Source of the DNA: Calothrix sp. C42_A2020_038
Lineage (GTDB): Bacteria; Cyanobacteriota; Cyanobacteriia; Cyanobacteriales; Nostocaceae
DNA length: 64,000 nt
Direction: 5' to 3'
NCBI GenBank assembly: GCA_015272395.1
Contig: JACYLQ010000046.1
Location: 1 to 64,000, forward strand
In this document: one piece after another, positions 28,137 to 37,530 of the stretch
How the letters are laid out: the number at the start of each line of letters is the position of its first letter
How positions within the stretch are numbered: position 1 is the stretch's first letter
Program-made: the position numbers and the translations under genes
The notes under the pieces: model-generated
The model's database searches: none
What the model was told of the DNA's origin: nothing
What the model saw: the letters and a program-made list of their open reading frames with translations, nothing else

Positions 28137-29393
28137 ATGTCAAATCATCGTCTTTCTTCTCCTTATTTTCGCTACCTCAAAGCTAGATTGTGGAATTTCG
28201 CGCGTCCTGGTTTTTGGGGAACAGCTATTTTTCTGTCTGTAGTTGGATTGACTATTAGAGAATTCTGGATGCGTCCAGATCTTTTAACTAGCAGACAATC
28301 GAAATCAACAGCAATACAACCGAAGCCTAATTCTACACTCTCGGCTGAAGACCGCGCAATTGTTGCCGACATTGATACTTTGCCGATTTTGCGATACGAT
28401 TCAGAACAGGGTGTTCAATCAACGTTAGACAAAGATACAGACATAAATACATTAGATACGGCTGAACCAATTGCAAAGCCTAAAAAAGTTAACCAAAATT
28501 TGTTAGATGAAGCTATCAAAAATCAGAAAAGTTCAAGTAATACTGGTTTAGATTCTAAGTCAATTGCGGCGCCTTCTATTAAGTATGATAATCCGTTTTT
28601 GACGCAAGCCCAGAATTTATTGCAGTTTGGCAACACTTCACGTAATAACAGTTTTGTCGGATTAAATACTTTCAACGCATCCAATCAATCAAACCAAACT
28701 AATCAAGTCAACTCTTTAGGTTTAAGAGTTGAGAGTACAAATTCCTATGACTCGACACAAACATTAGTAGGTGCAAATTCTTTGCAAGTAGCTTTAAATA
28801 CATCATCTAGAAATCAAACAAATCAGCTGCCAAATCAAACTAGTTTTAATTCACAAAATCTCTATAACCAATCTAGCAATTTCATCAATTCCAATAATTT
28901 CAATAGTACTAATAATTTACCTCAAGGGTTAACACAATCTTTTGGTACTCCCGTTAATATTTCTACACAAACTTTGAATAATTCTGTATCACCAACGCAA
29001 TTTACACAACCAACTATTGCAACTACTACTCAGCCACAAATTTACTATGGTAATTTGAATGGCACCAATTTGAACCAAACACCAACTCAAACACAAATAT
29101 TCAATAATTTGAATGGCGCCAACTCTACTCAACCACAAATATATAATAATTTGAATAATAGTAATTTTAATACTCAACCTTTGCCAAATAATACTATCAC
29201 ATCTCAAGCTGCGTCTACAGTAAATACTGTTCCTTACCCCTCAACAACAACCGCTAGTCCGAGGATTACTATTAAAAATGGAAATATAATAATAACCCCT
29301 AGCGTACAACAACCAAATTCAACTGTTTCTTCCCCTTCCCAAACCGAAATACAAAATCAGTATCCAAATTCAGGACTACCAGTTCGTTATTAA
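28137..29393 (+). CDS. Asn/Gln/Thr-rich membrane-anchored hypothetical protein
   Basis: I start at the ATG at 28137 (MSNHRLSSPYFRYLKARLWN); the frame is open from a TTG 18 codons upstream. The 418-residue product has one hydrophobic segment near the N-terminus (about 25-45, FWGTAIFLSVVGLTIREF) and then a long, low-complexity region dominated by Asn, Gln, Thr and Ser, with repeats of the type QPQIYYGNLNGTNLNQTPTQ and QPQIYNNLNNS. Such composition suggests a disordered, surface-exposed or wall-spanning tail. No catalytic domain or family I recognise. Divergent from tab2. A hairpin at 29411 lies just after the stop codon. Confidence 0.65.
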   Translation: MSNHRLSSPYFRYLKARLWNFARPGFWGTAIFLSVVGLTIREFWMRPDLLTSRQSKSTAIQPKPNSTLSAEDRAIVADIDTLPILRYDSEQGVQSTLDKDTDINTLDTAEPIAKPKKVNQNLLDEAIKNQKSSSNTGLDSKSIAAPSIKYDNPFLTQAQNLLQFGNTSRNNSFVGLNTFNASNQSNQTNQVNSLGLRVESTNSYDSTQTLVGANSLQVALNTSSRNQTNQLPNQTSFNSQNLYNQSSNFINSNNFNSTNNLPQGLTQSFGTPVNISTQTLNNSVSPTQFTQPTIATTTQPQIYYGNLNGTNLNQTPTQTQIFNNLNGANSTQPQIYNNLNNSNFNTQPLPNNTITSQAASTVNTVPYPSTTTASPRITIKNGNIIITPSVQQPNSTVSSPSQTEIQNQYPNSGLPVRY

Positions 29394-29410
29394 TTTTGTA
29401 TAAACATTAA

Positions 29411-29434
29411 AGAGACGTTACATATAACGTCTCT
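29411..29434 (+). terminator. Hairpin terminator after the Asn-rich gene
   Basis: AGAGACGTTA (29411-29420) and TAACGTCTCT (29425-29434) form a perfect 10-bp stem with a 4-base loop, 18 bases after the stop codon. The following sequence is only moderately T-rich. The rest of the gap to 29854 shows a small hairpin (GTTGGGT/ACCCAAC, 29737-29765) and no gene. Confidence 0.6.
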
Positions 29435-29854
29435 AAGAGGTTATTTGAGAAGTATCAAGAACCTAACCCCTAACCGGGGTCATAGACTTTGGAGACAGAT
29501 AAAGAAAGCTCGTGTCACTTCTACTCTCTTTCCTAAAGTCGCAGAGTTTCCAAGTTTCTGTGAGGTTTTCAAGAAGTACTATCTATATTGAAGTTTATAT
29601 TCAAAATAAATTGCAAGTAGAGTACGGGGAAGCGCTTAGTATTGAATAATAAACAATAATCTAGATTAGATACTTCACTAAAACCCAAAGTCCAAAGTTA
29701 TGCTCTAAACGGCTGAAAACTAAACTTTCCTTGCAGGTTGGGTAAAGCTGTCTTCATAACCCAACTGTTTCAACCCTAATGTTGCGTTACGCTGCGCTCA
29801 AAGGCTCCCCAACCCACTAAAAGTTTATTTTCCAACTATGTTTATATATGCTTA

Positions 29855-30133
29855 TTACTGTTGCATAGTAGGAACATCAAAAATTCGACTAGGAATAGGA
29901 GTACGTGGATTTGGAGTGTTTGCAACTGGGTTTGCTGAAGATGTCTGACTAACTGCATCCGAGGCTAAATTCGACTGACCAGTCGGATTACTAGTAATTG
30001 GCTGCGGTGTTGTTGAGGCATTGTTAGTATTGCTTGCGTTACTATCTGTAAGTGTTTGTGCTTGACATGGCTTTACAGCCATAGCAGAACAAACCGCTAT
30101 CCCGATGATTAGGTAACGAGTGTATCGATGCAT
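29855..30133 (-). CDS. Small secreted Pro/Asn/Thr-rich protein
   Basis: A 92-residue protein with a signal peptide, MHRYTRYLIIGIAVCSAMAV, and a likely cleavage after CQA (residue about 25). The mature part is disordered, rich in Asn, Thr, Ser and Pro (NASNTNNASTTPQPITSNPTG and the like), ending PRTPIPSRIFDVPTMQQ. No family is recognised and no ribosome site is convincing, so expression is uncertain, but the signal peptide and base composition look coding. It may be a periplasmic or cell-surface peptide. Confidence 0.5.
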   Translation of the reverse strand: MHRYTRYLIIGIAVCSAMAVKPCQAQTLTDSNASNTNNASTTPQPITSNPTGQSNLASDAVSQTSSANPVANTPNPRTPIPSRIFDVPTMQQ

Positions 30134-30456
30134 AGATTTTAAAAAGAATTACTCTTTACAAAATGTGTTTTTGAAAAAAAACTATAGCTGCACTACTTTT
30201 ATGAAGTTATATTTGATAGTCTTTGCTTCAGCCGATAATGGGAAAATTGTTATAGATGCACCCGAAATGAACCAGGTTAATAACATAGGAAGTAGTGCAA
30301 CTAATTTAAATTTAATCGGATAAATACTATTTTTTAAAGCGAATTATCACTGAAATTATAATTTATTTCTCTGCTAATTTTTAAAAGTAGAATACTAGCA
30401 TGTTTAACTAGTTATTCATGATTTATATAAAAGCTTAATAAAGATTGTAAAGTTTC

Positions 30457-30488
30457 AAAATCCTGACTTTTCAAAAAGTCAGGATTTT
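30457..30488 (-). terminator. Strong terminator of the porin gene
   Basis: AAAATCCTGACTTTT (30457-30471) and AAAAGTCAGGATTTT (30474-30488) form a long stem flanked by A and T runs on both sides, so it can terminate in either direction. It lies 75 bases beyond the stop codon of the leftward porin gene. The remaining part of 30134-30563 contains no gene that I recognise. Confidence 0.7.
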
Positions 30489-30563
30489 ATAGTGTTCCGG
30501 GGAATCCCCATCGTCAAAGACCGCAGCGCGTAGTGCAAGGGCTTAGGTTGGGGAAGATGTCAA

Positions 30564-32348
30564 TTAAAAGGCGAATGTACTTCGCAAAACACCCATTGTG
30601 ATTGAGTCGCTATTAGGTGTGTGTCCTGGTTCAATGATGTGAATTACACCAGGTGTAATGCTTATATTATCGGTTACTTGGAAGCGGTAAAATGCTTCGA
30701 TATGAGTAGTTGTTCCTGGTTGTCCACCGGAACGACCGGAACCGCCGTTAATAATATCAGGTACATTATTACCTATTGGTAGATTGCTGCTGGTTATTTT
30801 GGGCGGTTGTCCTACGTAAATACCACCCAAGTTACCTTTGCGGAACAAATCAGGAAAGTTCAAATACACCATCCAATTTGCTGTTTCTACATTTCCTGAC
30901 CTACCAGGAATGTTGGAATTTGTGTAACCACCCCAGGCGCCTAAAGTAAATTTCGGTGAAATTTGCCAGTTAACAGTGGCGCCCACTGCATTAGTCTTGA
31001 GTGGTTCTCGTTTTTGAGTGGTAGGGTTAACTGCTGTTAAACAATCATCACCGACAAAGGTCTCCAAACACCCGGTCGAAGAGTAATTATTCAAATAGTA
31101 CACACTCAAATCCAAACTATCGACAGGTGTAACTAATAACTGAACTCCTGTCGTTGTATTACCATCAAACAAACCATTGCGCTTGGTTGGATTTCCAGCC
31201 CTAGCACTTGTATAAATTCCCTGTAAACTTGCGCGCTTGGCAAATTGCCAATCAAATGCCAAACCCCCTTGATATGCAAATCCCGTGTTTAATATTGGGT
31301 TGCGTTGAGCAAAGTATGAAAGTGGCCCGGTGGCGCCACTTTCTGCACGATTTGGTCCTCTAAATGCACTTGTCATGTTGACATTACTTGTACCGACCAT
31401 AATTGCGAATTTACTGCTTAAAAGTCGGTGATAGTGCAAGTCACTGAGTACAAAATTGTTATTTGTTGAGAATTCGTAGCCTAGAATTACATCATTACTC
31501 AATCGCGGTGCTGTTTCTCCACTTGCAGCTAAAAGACCCGTAACTAAATAACTTTTAGGGTCAAATTGAGTTGTTAAATAAAGTTGATTGAAATTAATTA
31601 CAGTCGTATTTGTACCGATATCTTGTGTATCTTTTATTCCGTCACGCGGTGCAATGTCAGCACGGTTATTTGTTCGACCCTGAATACTGATAATGCTAAT
31701 ACCCGATAATTTTGTAGTAGTAGAAAATTGACTTGCCTCAATTTTAGCAGTGCGTGCTTCCAAATTATCAACTCGACCGCGCAAAGTTGCTAACTCAGCC
31801 GCAAACTCTTCTTGTAATTTTTGTAAACGTCCCAAATCTTCTTGCTTAAAAGCATCTTCAGTTGCAGTCGCAATCAATTCATTCACACGATTTAAACAAG
31901 CATTTAACCCAGCAGCAAATTCATACCGAGTTAGCGCGCGGTTGCCTCTGTAAGTCGCATTGGGATATCCCGCTATACAACCATAGCGCTCAACTAGTGA
32001 TTGTAATGCTTGAAATGCCCAGTCAGTTGGTTGTACATCTTTGAGTTGCGACACAGATGTAACTTGCGACATGCCATCTTCGTTCTCTTGATTTGTAATT
32101 GAGAAAGGAACGGATGCGACAGAAAGCGAGGAAAGAGGAGATAAGTTTTCAATCCCTACACTACCCTCTTCCTCTTTTTGTTGCGGAACTCTTTGTTGTT
32201 TTTGCAATATTTTCTCTCCTTGCACCTTAGAGAAAACATTACCACGCTCCGATAAAGAAAGTTGACTGGATAATGCTTTGCTAGGAAGCCCAAAAACTCC
32301 TGAAATCAATATCCACGTAATCAGAACAGCCCTATTTTCTAAACGCAT
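30564..32348 (-). CDS. Cyanobacterial SLH/OprB outer-membrane porin (iron uptake porin type)
   Basis: I start at the ATG at 32348 (MRLENRAVLITWILISGVFG), which begins directly with a signal peptide and has GGTGG upstream; the frame is open to an ATG at 32411 that overlaps the divergent gene's leader. The 594-residue product has an SLH domain (about 95-155, LKDVQPTDWAFQALQSLVERYGCIAGYP), a coiled coil (about 165-205) and an OprB-like beta-barrel ending in the C-terminal Phe (VLRSTFAF). Such porins are the major outer-membrane channels of cyanobacteria, tethered by SLH to the cell wall, and pass small inorganic ions, including iron. A strong terminator follows. Confidence 0.9.
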   Translation of the reverse strand: MRLENRAVLITWILISGVFGLPSKALSSQLSLSERGNVFSKVQGEKILQKQQRVPQQKEEEGSVGIENLSPLSSLSVASVPFSITNQENEDGMSQVTSVSQLKDVQPTDWAFQALQSLVERYGCIAGYPNATYRGNRALTRYEFAAGLNACLNRVNELIATATEDAFKQEDLGRLQKLQEEFAAELATLRGRVDNLEARTAKIEASQFSTTTKLSGISIISIQGRTNNRADIAPRDGIKDTQDIGTNTTVINFNQLYLTTQFDPKSYLVTGLLAASGETAPRLSNDVILGYEFSTNNNFVLSDLHYHRLLSSKFAIMVGTSNVNMTSAFRGPNRAESGATGPLSYFAQRNPILNTGFAYQGGLAFDWQFAKRASLQGIYTSARAGNPTKRNGLFDGNTTTGVQLLVTPVDSLDLSVYYLNNYSSTGCLETFVGDDCLTAVNPTTQKREPLKTNAVGATVNWQISPKFTLGAWGGYTNSNIPGRSGNVETANWMVYLNFPDLFRKGNLGGIYVGQPPKITSSNLPIGNNVPDIINGGSGRSGGQPGTTTHIEAFYRFQVTDNISITPGVIHIIEPGHTPNSDSITMGVLRSTFAF

Positions 32349-32524
32349 CCGTTTTCCACCCACACTCACACTCAACGAATGAGTGTATTCAATAAGTTTT
32401 AAATGTGACATGCGAGGATTTACGGAAGTTTTACTCTACACCTCACAAGGGAGAGGGTTATTTTCAATTCTCCAATTATGCGAGTATAAAAGAAAAAATC
32501 CAGTATCCAAGGCCGATAGTTAAA

Positions 32525-33964
32525 ATGGCTACACCACAAAAGCCTACGCAAAAAAAATCTTCACAAAAAAACCTAGGTTCGCCTATTGTTAAGCGTATAG
32601 TGACAACAGAGAAAAAGTCTAAAAAAGTAAATCGGCGCCTAACCTCATTATTCGCTATCACAATTCTATTTAGCATTACGAGTGTGATTGTGGGTTTTGC
32701 GTGGGTTAGTTTCTTGTATCTTTTTCAACCTCAGCAAGTTGTTTGGATAAATAAATTATTGCCGCAATGGGCAAAAATTGATGTTAATGTATCTGAAGCG
32801 CAAACACTAGCTCAAATTGAAGCAGATTTAAGTAAACTTGGGTTACACAAAGGTGAAGTTCTACCTTTAAATCACGATGCTGATTCGTTTTTACTGTCTG
32901 TTTATAAGAAACGTGCCAACTGTCAGTTTGATTGTCAAGAAATTATTGAACTACGAGTTTATCAACAAGCTAATGATTCCGAGTTACTGTCTGAATCAGA
33001 AAAATATTACAACTTAACGACTCAAGTTGCAGTTGCTGGCCCTGAAGAATCTTTTGTGATTGCACCGCTTGTTAATACTACTAATGAAAACCCTGGTTCG
33101 AGTATCTCATTGCCTCTAACAGAGATTAAACGCTTGGATGGTAATACTTCTTCTGGTATTTGGTATTGCCTATTAGGACGGCGCCAAGAAGGTATTTTTA
33201 ATATTAGTTATGGTCATATATTTTACTATAATCCGGCTCGTTATCACATACAACAACTTATATCTTGGACTAGTCCTAAAGGCGAACTTCCTGAATGGCA
33301 ACAAGTAACAGGTAATAATACTAAAGAGTTAGTTATTAATCAAACTACTGCCTTAGAGCCACAACTACAAGTCTATCAAGTCAAATCGGTAAAAACTTTT
33401 CTTAATCCTGTTGAACTTGATGAAATCAGACTTCAACCACCTGCTTTTAAAGATAGTGCGTATGAAAAAGCACTTGTAATGGCACGTAGCGGTTTATGGA
33501 CTCCTGCATATGATTGGTTAAAAATAATTAAAAAACGGAAAAAAAATATTCCACCACAAGCACAAGCTCAAATTGATCTGATTCGTTTACATTCTCAAAT
33601 TAGTAAAACTCAAGCAGATACTACTTGGGCAAGTCCTGGTCAACAAGTGCTTGCCAATTTAATTGATGGACGCTGGAGTAAAGCATTAGAAGTGTTCAAA
33701 GCTACATCTCCACAAAATTCTAGAGAAATCGGCGCCTTACTCAAAACTGATAGTGGCAGGTTATGGAGTCGTCTTGAAGCCGCTTTACTTGTCAACTCGA
33801 ACCGTCCAGAAGTACAAGCTTGGGGAGCGCTTATTTTAGCAGCACAATACGGAGATACGCGCGCATATTTATGGTTAAAGCAAGAATTCCAAGATAAGCA
33901 AATTAATCTTACCGAAATTTCCAGCTTACTCAAAAAACTCAAGGGGTTTGAAACTGTAATCTAA
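32525..33964 (+). CDS. Membrane-anchored hypothetical protein conserved in cyanobacteria
   Basis: I start at the ATG at 32525 (MATPQKPTQKKSSQK); an ATG at 32405 in the same frame overlaps the divergent porin's start. The 479-residue product has a basic N-terminus, one transmembrane helix (about residues 45-75, LTSLFAITILFSITSVIVGFA) and a large soluble domain, probably periplasmic. The last 140 residues are helical and TPR-like (ALVMARSGLWTPAYDWLKII, LANLIDGRWSKALEVFKA). I do not recognise a named family. It shares a promoter region with the divergent porin gene. A hairpin at 34051 follows. Confidence 0.75.
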   Translation: MATPQKPTQKKSSQKNLGSPIVKRIVTTEKKSKKVNRRLTSLFAITILFSITSVIVGFAWVSFLYLFQPQQVVWINKLLPQWAKIDVNVSEAQTLAQIEADLSKLGLHKGEVLPLNHDADSFLLSVYKKRANCQFDCQEIIELRVYQQANDSELLSESEKYYNLTTQVAVAGPEESFVIAPLVNTTNENPGSSISLPLTEIKRLDGNTSSGIWYCLLGRRQEGIFNISYGHIFYYNPARYHIQQLISWTSPKGELPEWQQVTGNNTKELVINQTTALEPQLQVYQVKSVKTFLNPVELDEIRLQPPAFKDSAYEKALVMARSGLWTPAYDWLKIIKKRKKNIPPQAQAQIDLIRLHSQISKTQADTTWASPGQQVLANLIDGRWSKALEVFKATSPQNSREIGALLKTDSGRLWSRLEAALLVNSNRPEVQAWGALILAAQYGDTRAYLWLKQEFQDKQINLTEISSLLKKLKGFETVI

Positions 33965-34050
33965 GAGGATTTTTTAAAGCTATCAATCTTAACCCTCGAA
34001 CCCAACCCGTTCTTAACCTTTTGATTTATTCAGTCAAAATTACAGCAAAT

Positions 34051-34078
34051 GTCGAGCGGGCAAGGATACCCACTCGAC
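34051..34078 (+). terminator. Hairpin downstream of the membrane-anchored hypothetical gene
   Basis: GTCGAGCGGG (34051-34060) pairs with CCCACTCGAC (34069-34078) with one mismatch, followed by AACAGTTTGATTTT. Position and T-richness suit a terminator for the rightward gene ending at 33964. Confidence 0.5.
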
Positions 34079-34186
34079 AACAGTTTGATTTTAATCTACG
34101 TACAAGAGCGCAACCTAAAAACTGCTGTAAGATACTGCGCGGATAATGGTTAATCAGAAATTATACTTACAGCATCGACAGAGGGG

Positions 34187-34288
34187 TTAGCGTCTTAGCG
34201 TCACTGTATTCTCCCAAAAAAGGTAGATAAAAAATAAAACTAGCCACAATAAGCAAAAATAATAAAGATTTCCACCCTAAGACGCTAA
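34187..34288. repeat. 102-base element with 12-bp terminal inverted repeats
   Basis: TTAGCGTCTTAG (34187-34198) and CTAAGACGCTAA (34277-34288) are perfect inverted repeats around an AT-rich interior without coding content. It lies between two convergent genes. It could be a miniature mobile element; I saw no second copy in the window. Confidence 0.5.
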
Positions 34289-34510
34289 TTCTCTCTGAGC
34301 AATGCTAGTATAATTTATACATAAACTCTTGGAAAAAAGCCGAAAGCTGACTAACTGCTTTAGACATGTGACTAGTTACCTCTCCCAGTCATGCTTAGTA
34401 AAGCTGAGTAATGGGGAGGATAAATGCCTAACTCTTGAAGTGCTGGTTACAAAACCAATAACATCTAGAGTTGTGAGCCAGAATACGTTGAAATACAAAG
34501 TTGACATTAA

Positions 34511-34693
34511 TTAGTCATCTTTGCCAGATGCTTGTCTTTGTATTTTCAAATGTTGTAATTCTTGCAGGAGACAATCTACTTCAGCTTGTAAATGCATAAA
34601 TTTGACCTGCTGGTCTGCTTGATAAAAGGTTTTATTCAAGCTGGCAGCTAAGGTTGCAGACGAACTTGGTTCTGAAATTGCGGATGTAGACAT
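34511..34693 (-). CDS. Small coiled-coil protein
   Basis: Starting at the ATG at 34693 (MSTSAISEPSSSATLAASLN) it has 60 residues; the frame is open for 6 further codons. A disordered Ser/Ala-rich N-terminus is followed by a helix with coiled-coil character (YQADQQVKFMHLQAEVDCLLQ and on to QHLKIQ). This layout matches small conserved cyanobacterial hypothetical proteins; no function is known. GAGG lies about 12 bases upstream of the chosen start. Confidence 0.6.
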   Translation of the reverse strand: MSTSAISEPSSSATLAASLNKTFYQADQQVKFMHLQAEVDCLLQELQHLKIQRQASGKDD

Positions 34694-34711
34694 AATAGAT
34701 TGAAACCTCAC

Positions 34712-35135
34712 TCAACTCACACCATTAGAGATATTATAATAGTGTCATATTAAGAATCATTAAAATATTCTATAGTTGGTATAAACCACTGTAATGGCTT
34801 ATCCTCTTGATTTGCCAAGACTACAAATTGAATTAATTAGTTCCTCAAAGTTTTTAGCTGAAATAGCGCTCGCACTTCTAGCCTACCCGATAGTGAGGCT
34901 CTTGGATATGAATTGCGATTGGTGGTTGTACCGAATCAAAGATTTTGACAGTAACGTAAGTCCTGTACGTTTCAAAATCCTCTTCTCCATGAAAAATTAG
35001 TTGATGATTCAGAAGGGGTACATGCTCTACGATTTGAAGTTGGGAATCTGAGGAATTTGAACAGTTGCAACCAAAACCCCTGTATATTAGATAGTTGGGT
35101 AAACATATTTTTGTTCTTGCTGAAACCTATATACC
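34712..35135. other. Region upstream of threonine synthase, possible gene debris
   Basis: A 68-codon frame (34794-35000, plus) and a second overlapping frame continuing to about 35100 both read like protein without a recognisable family, as if a frameshifted gene remnant lay here. No ribosome site supports either. It must also include the thrC promoter. Confidence 0.3.
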
Positions 35136-36227
35136 GTGACTTTAAGCCTGTCTGCCGTTAAATCGAATTGCCAACCCTGGTTTGGACTTATTGAAACCTA
35201 TCGTCAGTATTTGCCTGTCAGTGATAGAACTCCTGTTGTAACGCTGTATGAAGGTAATACTCCATTGATTCCCGTACCAGCTATTGCCGAACATATTGGC
35301 AAGCAAGTACGAGTGTATGTTAAATATGACGGTCTTAACCCTACAGGAAGTTTTAAAGACCGGGGGATGACAATGGCAATTTCTAAAGCCAAAGAAGCTG
35401 GGGCAAAAGCGGTTATTTGTGCGAGTACAGGCAACACTTCTGCTGCTGCTGCTGCTTATGCTCGACGTGGCGGAATGCGTGCTTTTGTATTAATTCCCGA
35501 TGGTTATGTCGCGCTTGGAAAGTTAGCGCAGGCACTGTTGTATGGTGCTGAAGTTCTGGCGATTAAAGGTAACTTTGACCGCGCGTTGGAAATTGTTCGT
35601 GAGATGTCAGAAAATTACCCTGTGACATTAGTTAACTCAGTAAATCCGTATCGACTTGAAGGTCAAAAGACGGGCGCCTTTGAAGTAGTTGATGTTTTAG
35701 GAGATGCACCTGATTGGCTATGTATTCCTGTGGGTAATGCAGGTAATATTACTGCTTATTGGATGGGGTTTTGTGAATACCACCAAGCTGGAAAATGTGG
35801 GCACCTGCCGCGTATGATGGGATTTCAAGCTGCTGGAGCGGCGCCTTTAGTAAACGGTCAACCAGTAGCACATCCCGAAACAATTGCTACAGCAATTCGT
35901 ATCGGGAACCCAGCAAGTTGGGAAAAAGCGGTAGCTGCTAAATCCGCGAGTATGGGAGAATTTAACTCTGTAACCGATGCTGAAATTCTCGAAGCGTATC
36001 GACTATTGGCATCAGAAGAAGGTATTTTCTGTGAACCTGCAAGTGCTGCGTCTGTAGCTGGTTTGTTAAAAGTCAAAGACCAAATTCCACCAGGCACCAC
36101 AGTTGTTTGTGTATTGACAGGGAATGGCTTAAAAGACCCTGATACAGCAATTAAATATAGTCACAGCCAATTTAAACAAGGTATTCTTCCAGAACTTAAG
36201 GCAGTCGCTGAAGCGATGGGAATGTAA
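35136..36227 (+). CDS. thrC: Threonine synthase
   Basis: A 363-residue PLP-dependent enzyme converting O-phosphohomoserine to threonine, the last step of threonine synthesis. The PLP lysine is Lys74 in [11 protein letters not shown], the phosphate-binding loop is GNAGN (in [15 protein letters not shown]), and the asparagine-containing [13 protein letters not shown] segment caps the cofactor. The length and the start ([20 protein letters not shown]) fit the short class of bacterial threonine synthases. Cytoplasmic. Monocistronic; a GAGTTAG tandem repeat follows the stop codon immediately. Confidence 0.95.
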   Translation: MTLSLSAVKSNCQPWFGLIETYRQYLPVSDRTPVVTLYEGNTPLIPVPAIAEHIGKQVRVYVKYDGLNPTGSFKDRGMTMAISKAKEAGAKAVICASTGNTSAAAAAYARRGGMRAFVLIPDGYVALGKLAQALLYGAEVLAIKGNFDRALEIVREMSENYPVTLVNSVNPYRLEGQKTGAFEVVDVLGDAPDWLCIPVGNAGNITAYWMGFCEYHQAGKCGHLPRMMGFQAAGAAPLVNGQPVAHPETIATAIRIGNPASWEKAVAAKSASMGEFNSVTDAEILEAYRLLASEEGIFCEPASAASVAGLLKVKDQIPPGTTVVCVLTGNGLKDPDTAIKYSHSQFKQGILPELKAVAEAMGM

Positions 36228-36229
36228 AT

Positions 36230-36257
36230 GAGTTAGGAGTTAGGAGTTAGGAGTTAG
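36230..36257. repeat. GAGTTAG heptamer tandem repeat
   Basis: Four perfect GAGTTAG units begin 2 bases after the thrC stop codon, followed by the partly complementary CTACTCCTAAC about 15 bases on, so the region can fold as a hairpin. The same heptamer occurs after hmpD at 7701. Confidence 0.85.
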
Positions 36258-36294
36258 CTTATCATGTCTCTACTCCTAACTTTGCATCTCTACT

Positions 36295-36693
36295 TTATTT
36301 CGGACTACTATATGCGACTCGACCGTTTTCTTTGATTGTAAAATGGTGTTCTCTGGTGTCTTTATGGTCTGTGTATCCTATAGAATCCGCTTGAATTGGT
36401 GTACCAGCAGTAAAGCTACCTTTGACGCTAAAAGAATCTTCGTGGTTTGGCTTAAATTCCCACGTCCGTTCTGTACCCGGTAATATATTTCTTTCCTCGA
36501 AGTTTTTGTCAGCTACCTGAATCTTCATAAAATTTATTGTTTGTTCCGAGTCATTACGTAATACAAGCTTTGCTTCTGGTGACTTGCTGGAGTTGCAGGT
36601 ATTAAATCCAAACACTGATAGTATGACCAGGATAAATAAGGCTCGGATTCTTTTAAAAAGAACAATTGTAGATATTTTTTTCTTAACGGGCAT
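36295..36693 (-). CDS. Hypothetical exported protein, possible lipoprotein
   Basis: A 132-residue protein with a basic start (MPVKKKISTIVLFKRIRALF), a hydrophobic stretch (about 17-29) and a Cys after FGFNT that could be a poor lipobox. The mature part (from about 35) is a small beta-rich domain (AKLVLRNDSEQTINFMKIQV, DSFSVKGSFTAGTPIQADSI). I do not recognise the family. It is convergent with thrC and upstream of nothing in the same direction. Export is an inference from the N-terminus only. Confidence 0.6.
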   Translation of the reverse strand: MPVKKKISTIVLFKRIRALFILVILSVFGFNTCNSSKSPEAKLVLRNDSEQTINFMKIQVADKNFEERNILPGTERTWEFKPNHEDSFSVKGSFTAGTPIQADSIGYTDHKDTREHHFTIKENGRVAYSSPK

Positions 36694-36809
36694 AGAGAAT
36701 CATCTCCGTACTGGGAAACACTAATAACTCTCTTTAAATAAATAAGAGTGCTTATACTTAGATATTTCCCAGTAATGATGCCTAAATAACACTACTGTGG
36801 TATGATTGT

Positions 36810-37262
36810 CTATTTTGCTTCTGCACGGAGTCTCGTTAAGCTGTCAATAGCATCACCAAGAGCAGTTGTTAGGCTTTTACGAGTTTGTGCATGACTTTCT
36901 TGTTCGGTTTTGAGAGCTAGTAGAAGACTCGCGCGTTCTTTTGTCACTTCGATGAGTTTGGCTTGTAATTCTTTGACTGATTCGATTTGACTAATTTCTT
37001 TTTGAATAGCTGTATTTACGTCTGCGTCAGGTAGTATTGTTTCATCAATACCCCGCATTTTCTTTAGCTCTGCTTTCAATGATGCAACTTCTTGGTGTAA
37101 GAGTTGAGCGTCAGTTCGGCGCTGTTCTGCTTCTGTGTTGTAAAGTTTACGCCATTTTTCTGCGCTTTCCCACGCTTCATCACAGCGTGTTATTGCATCT
37201 GCTAGCTGTTGCTTCAGGTTTTGAATTTCTGTTAGCCACCGCTGTGTTAAATCTTCACTCAT
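36810..37262 (-). CDS. Coiled-coil hypothetical protein
   Basis: A 150-residue, almost wholly helical protein (MSEDLTQRWLTEIQNLKQQL, then WESAEKWRKLYNTEAEQRR) with heptad character across residues 5-75 and 85-145 and a short break containing the ILPDADVN loop. Similar short coiled-coil proteins are widespread in cyanobacteria and are unnamed. Cytoplasmic, function unknown. Its start overlaps the stop codon of a remnant frame lying upstream (37263-37417), suggesting it was once the second gene of a pair. Confidence 0.7.
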   Translation of the reverse strand: MSEDLTQRWLTEIQNLKQQLADAITRCDEAWESAEKWRKLYNTEAEQRRTDAQLLHQEVASLKAELKKMRGIDETILPDADVNTAIQKEISQIESVKELQAKLIEVTKERASLLLALKTEQESHAQTRKSLTTALGDAIDSLTRLRAEAK

Positions 37263-37417
37263 AGCTGTTTATACATAAGATTACTCTTGATATTTTCACA
37301 TTTAAAAGTTGATGCATGTTAGTGTCGGCGCGTACTATATCAGTTGCTTGGTTTAGAAATTGTTGGCGGCGCCATGCACCCCATAACAAAGTTGCTTTGA
37401 GAACTTGTGGTTCGTGT
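37263..37417 (-). pseudogene. C-terminal remnant of an unidentified gene
   Basis: The minus strand reads QVLKATLLWGAWRRQQFLNQ followed by ATDIVRADTNMHQLL without a start codon until late, ending in a TGA that overlaps the next gene's ATG. It looks like real coding sequence whose upstream part has been replaced by the inverted-repeat element at 37408. I do not recognise the family. Confidence 0.3.
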
Positions 37418-37530
37418 CATAAGTTTTGATGGTTTGAACAAAAATGTCTTGTGGGTCAGGCATCGCAAGCCTCGAACACTGTACAGGTGGGGACGCCTGC
37501 TTCATAACACTTCAAAATTAATGACATGAA
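37408..37530. mobile_element. MITE-like element A at the 3' end of hpnI
   Basis: Its ends, GTGTCATAAGTTTTG on the left and CAAAATTAATGACATGAAC on the right, are imperfect inverted repeats shared with the element at 39624. The interior differs and contains a common cyanobacterial repeat phrase (GTGGGTCAGGCATCGCAAGC). The right end supplies the last codons and TAA stop of hpnI. Confidence 0.55.
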
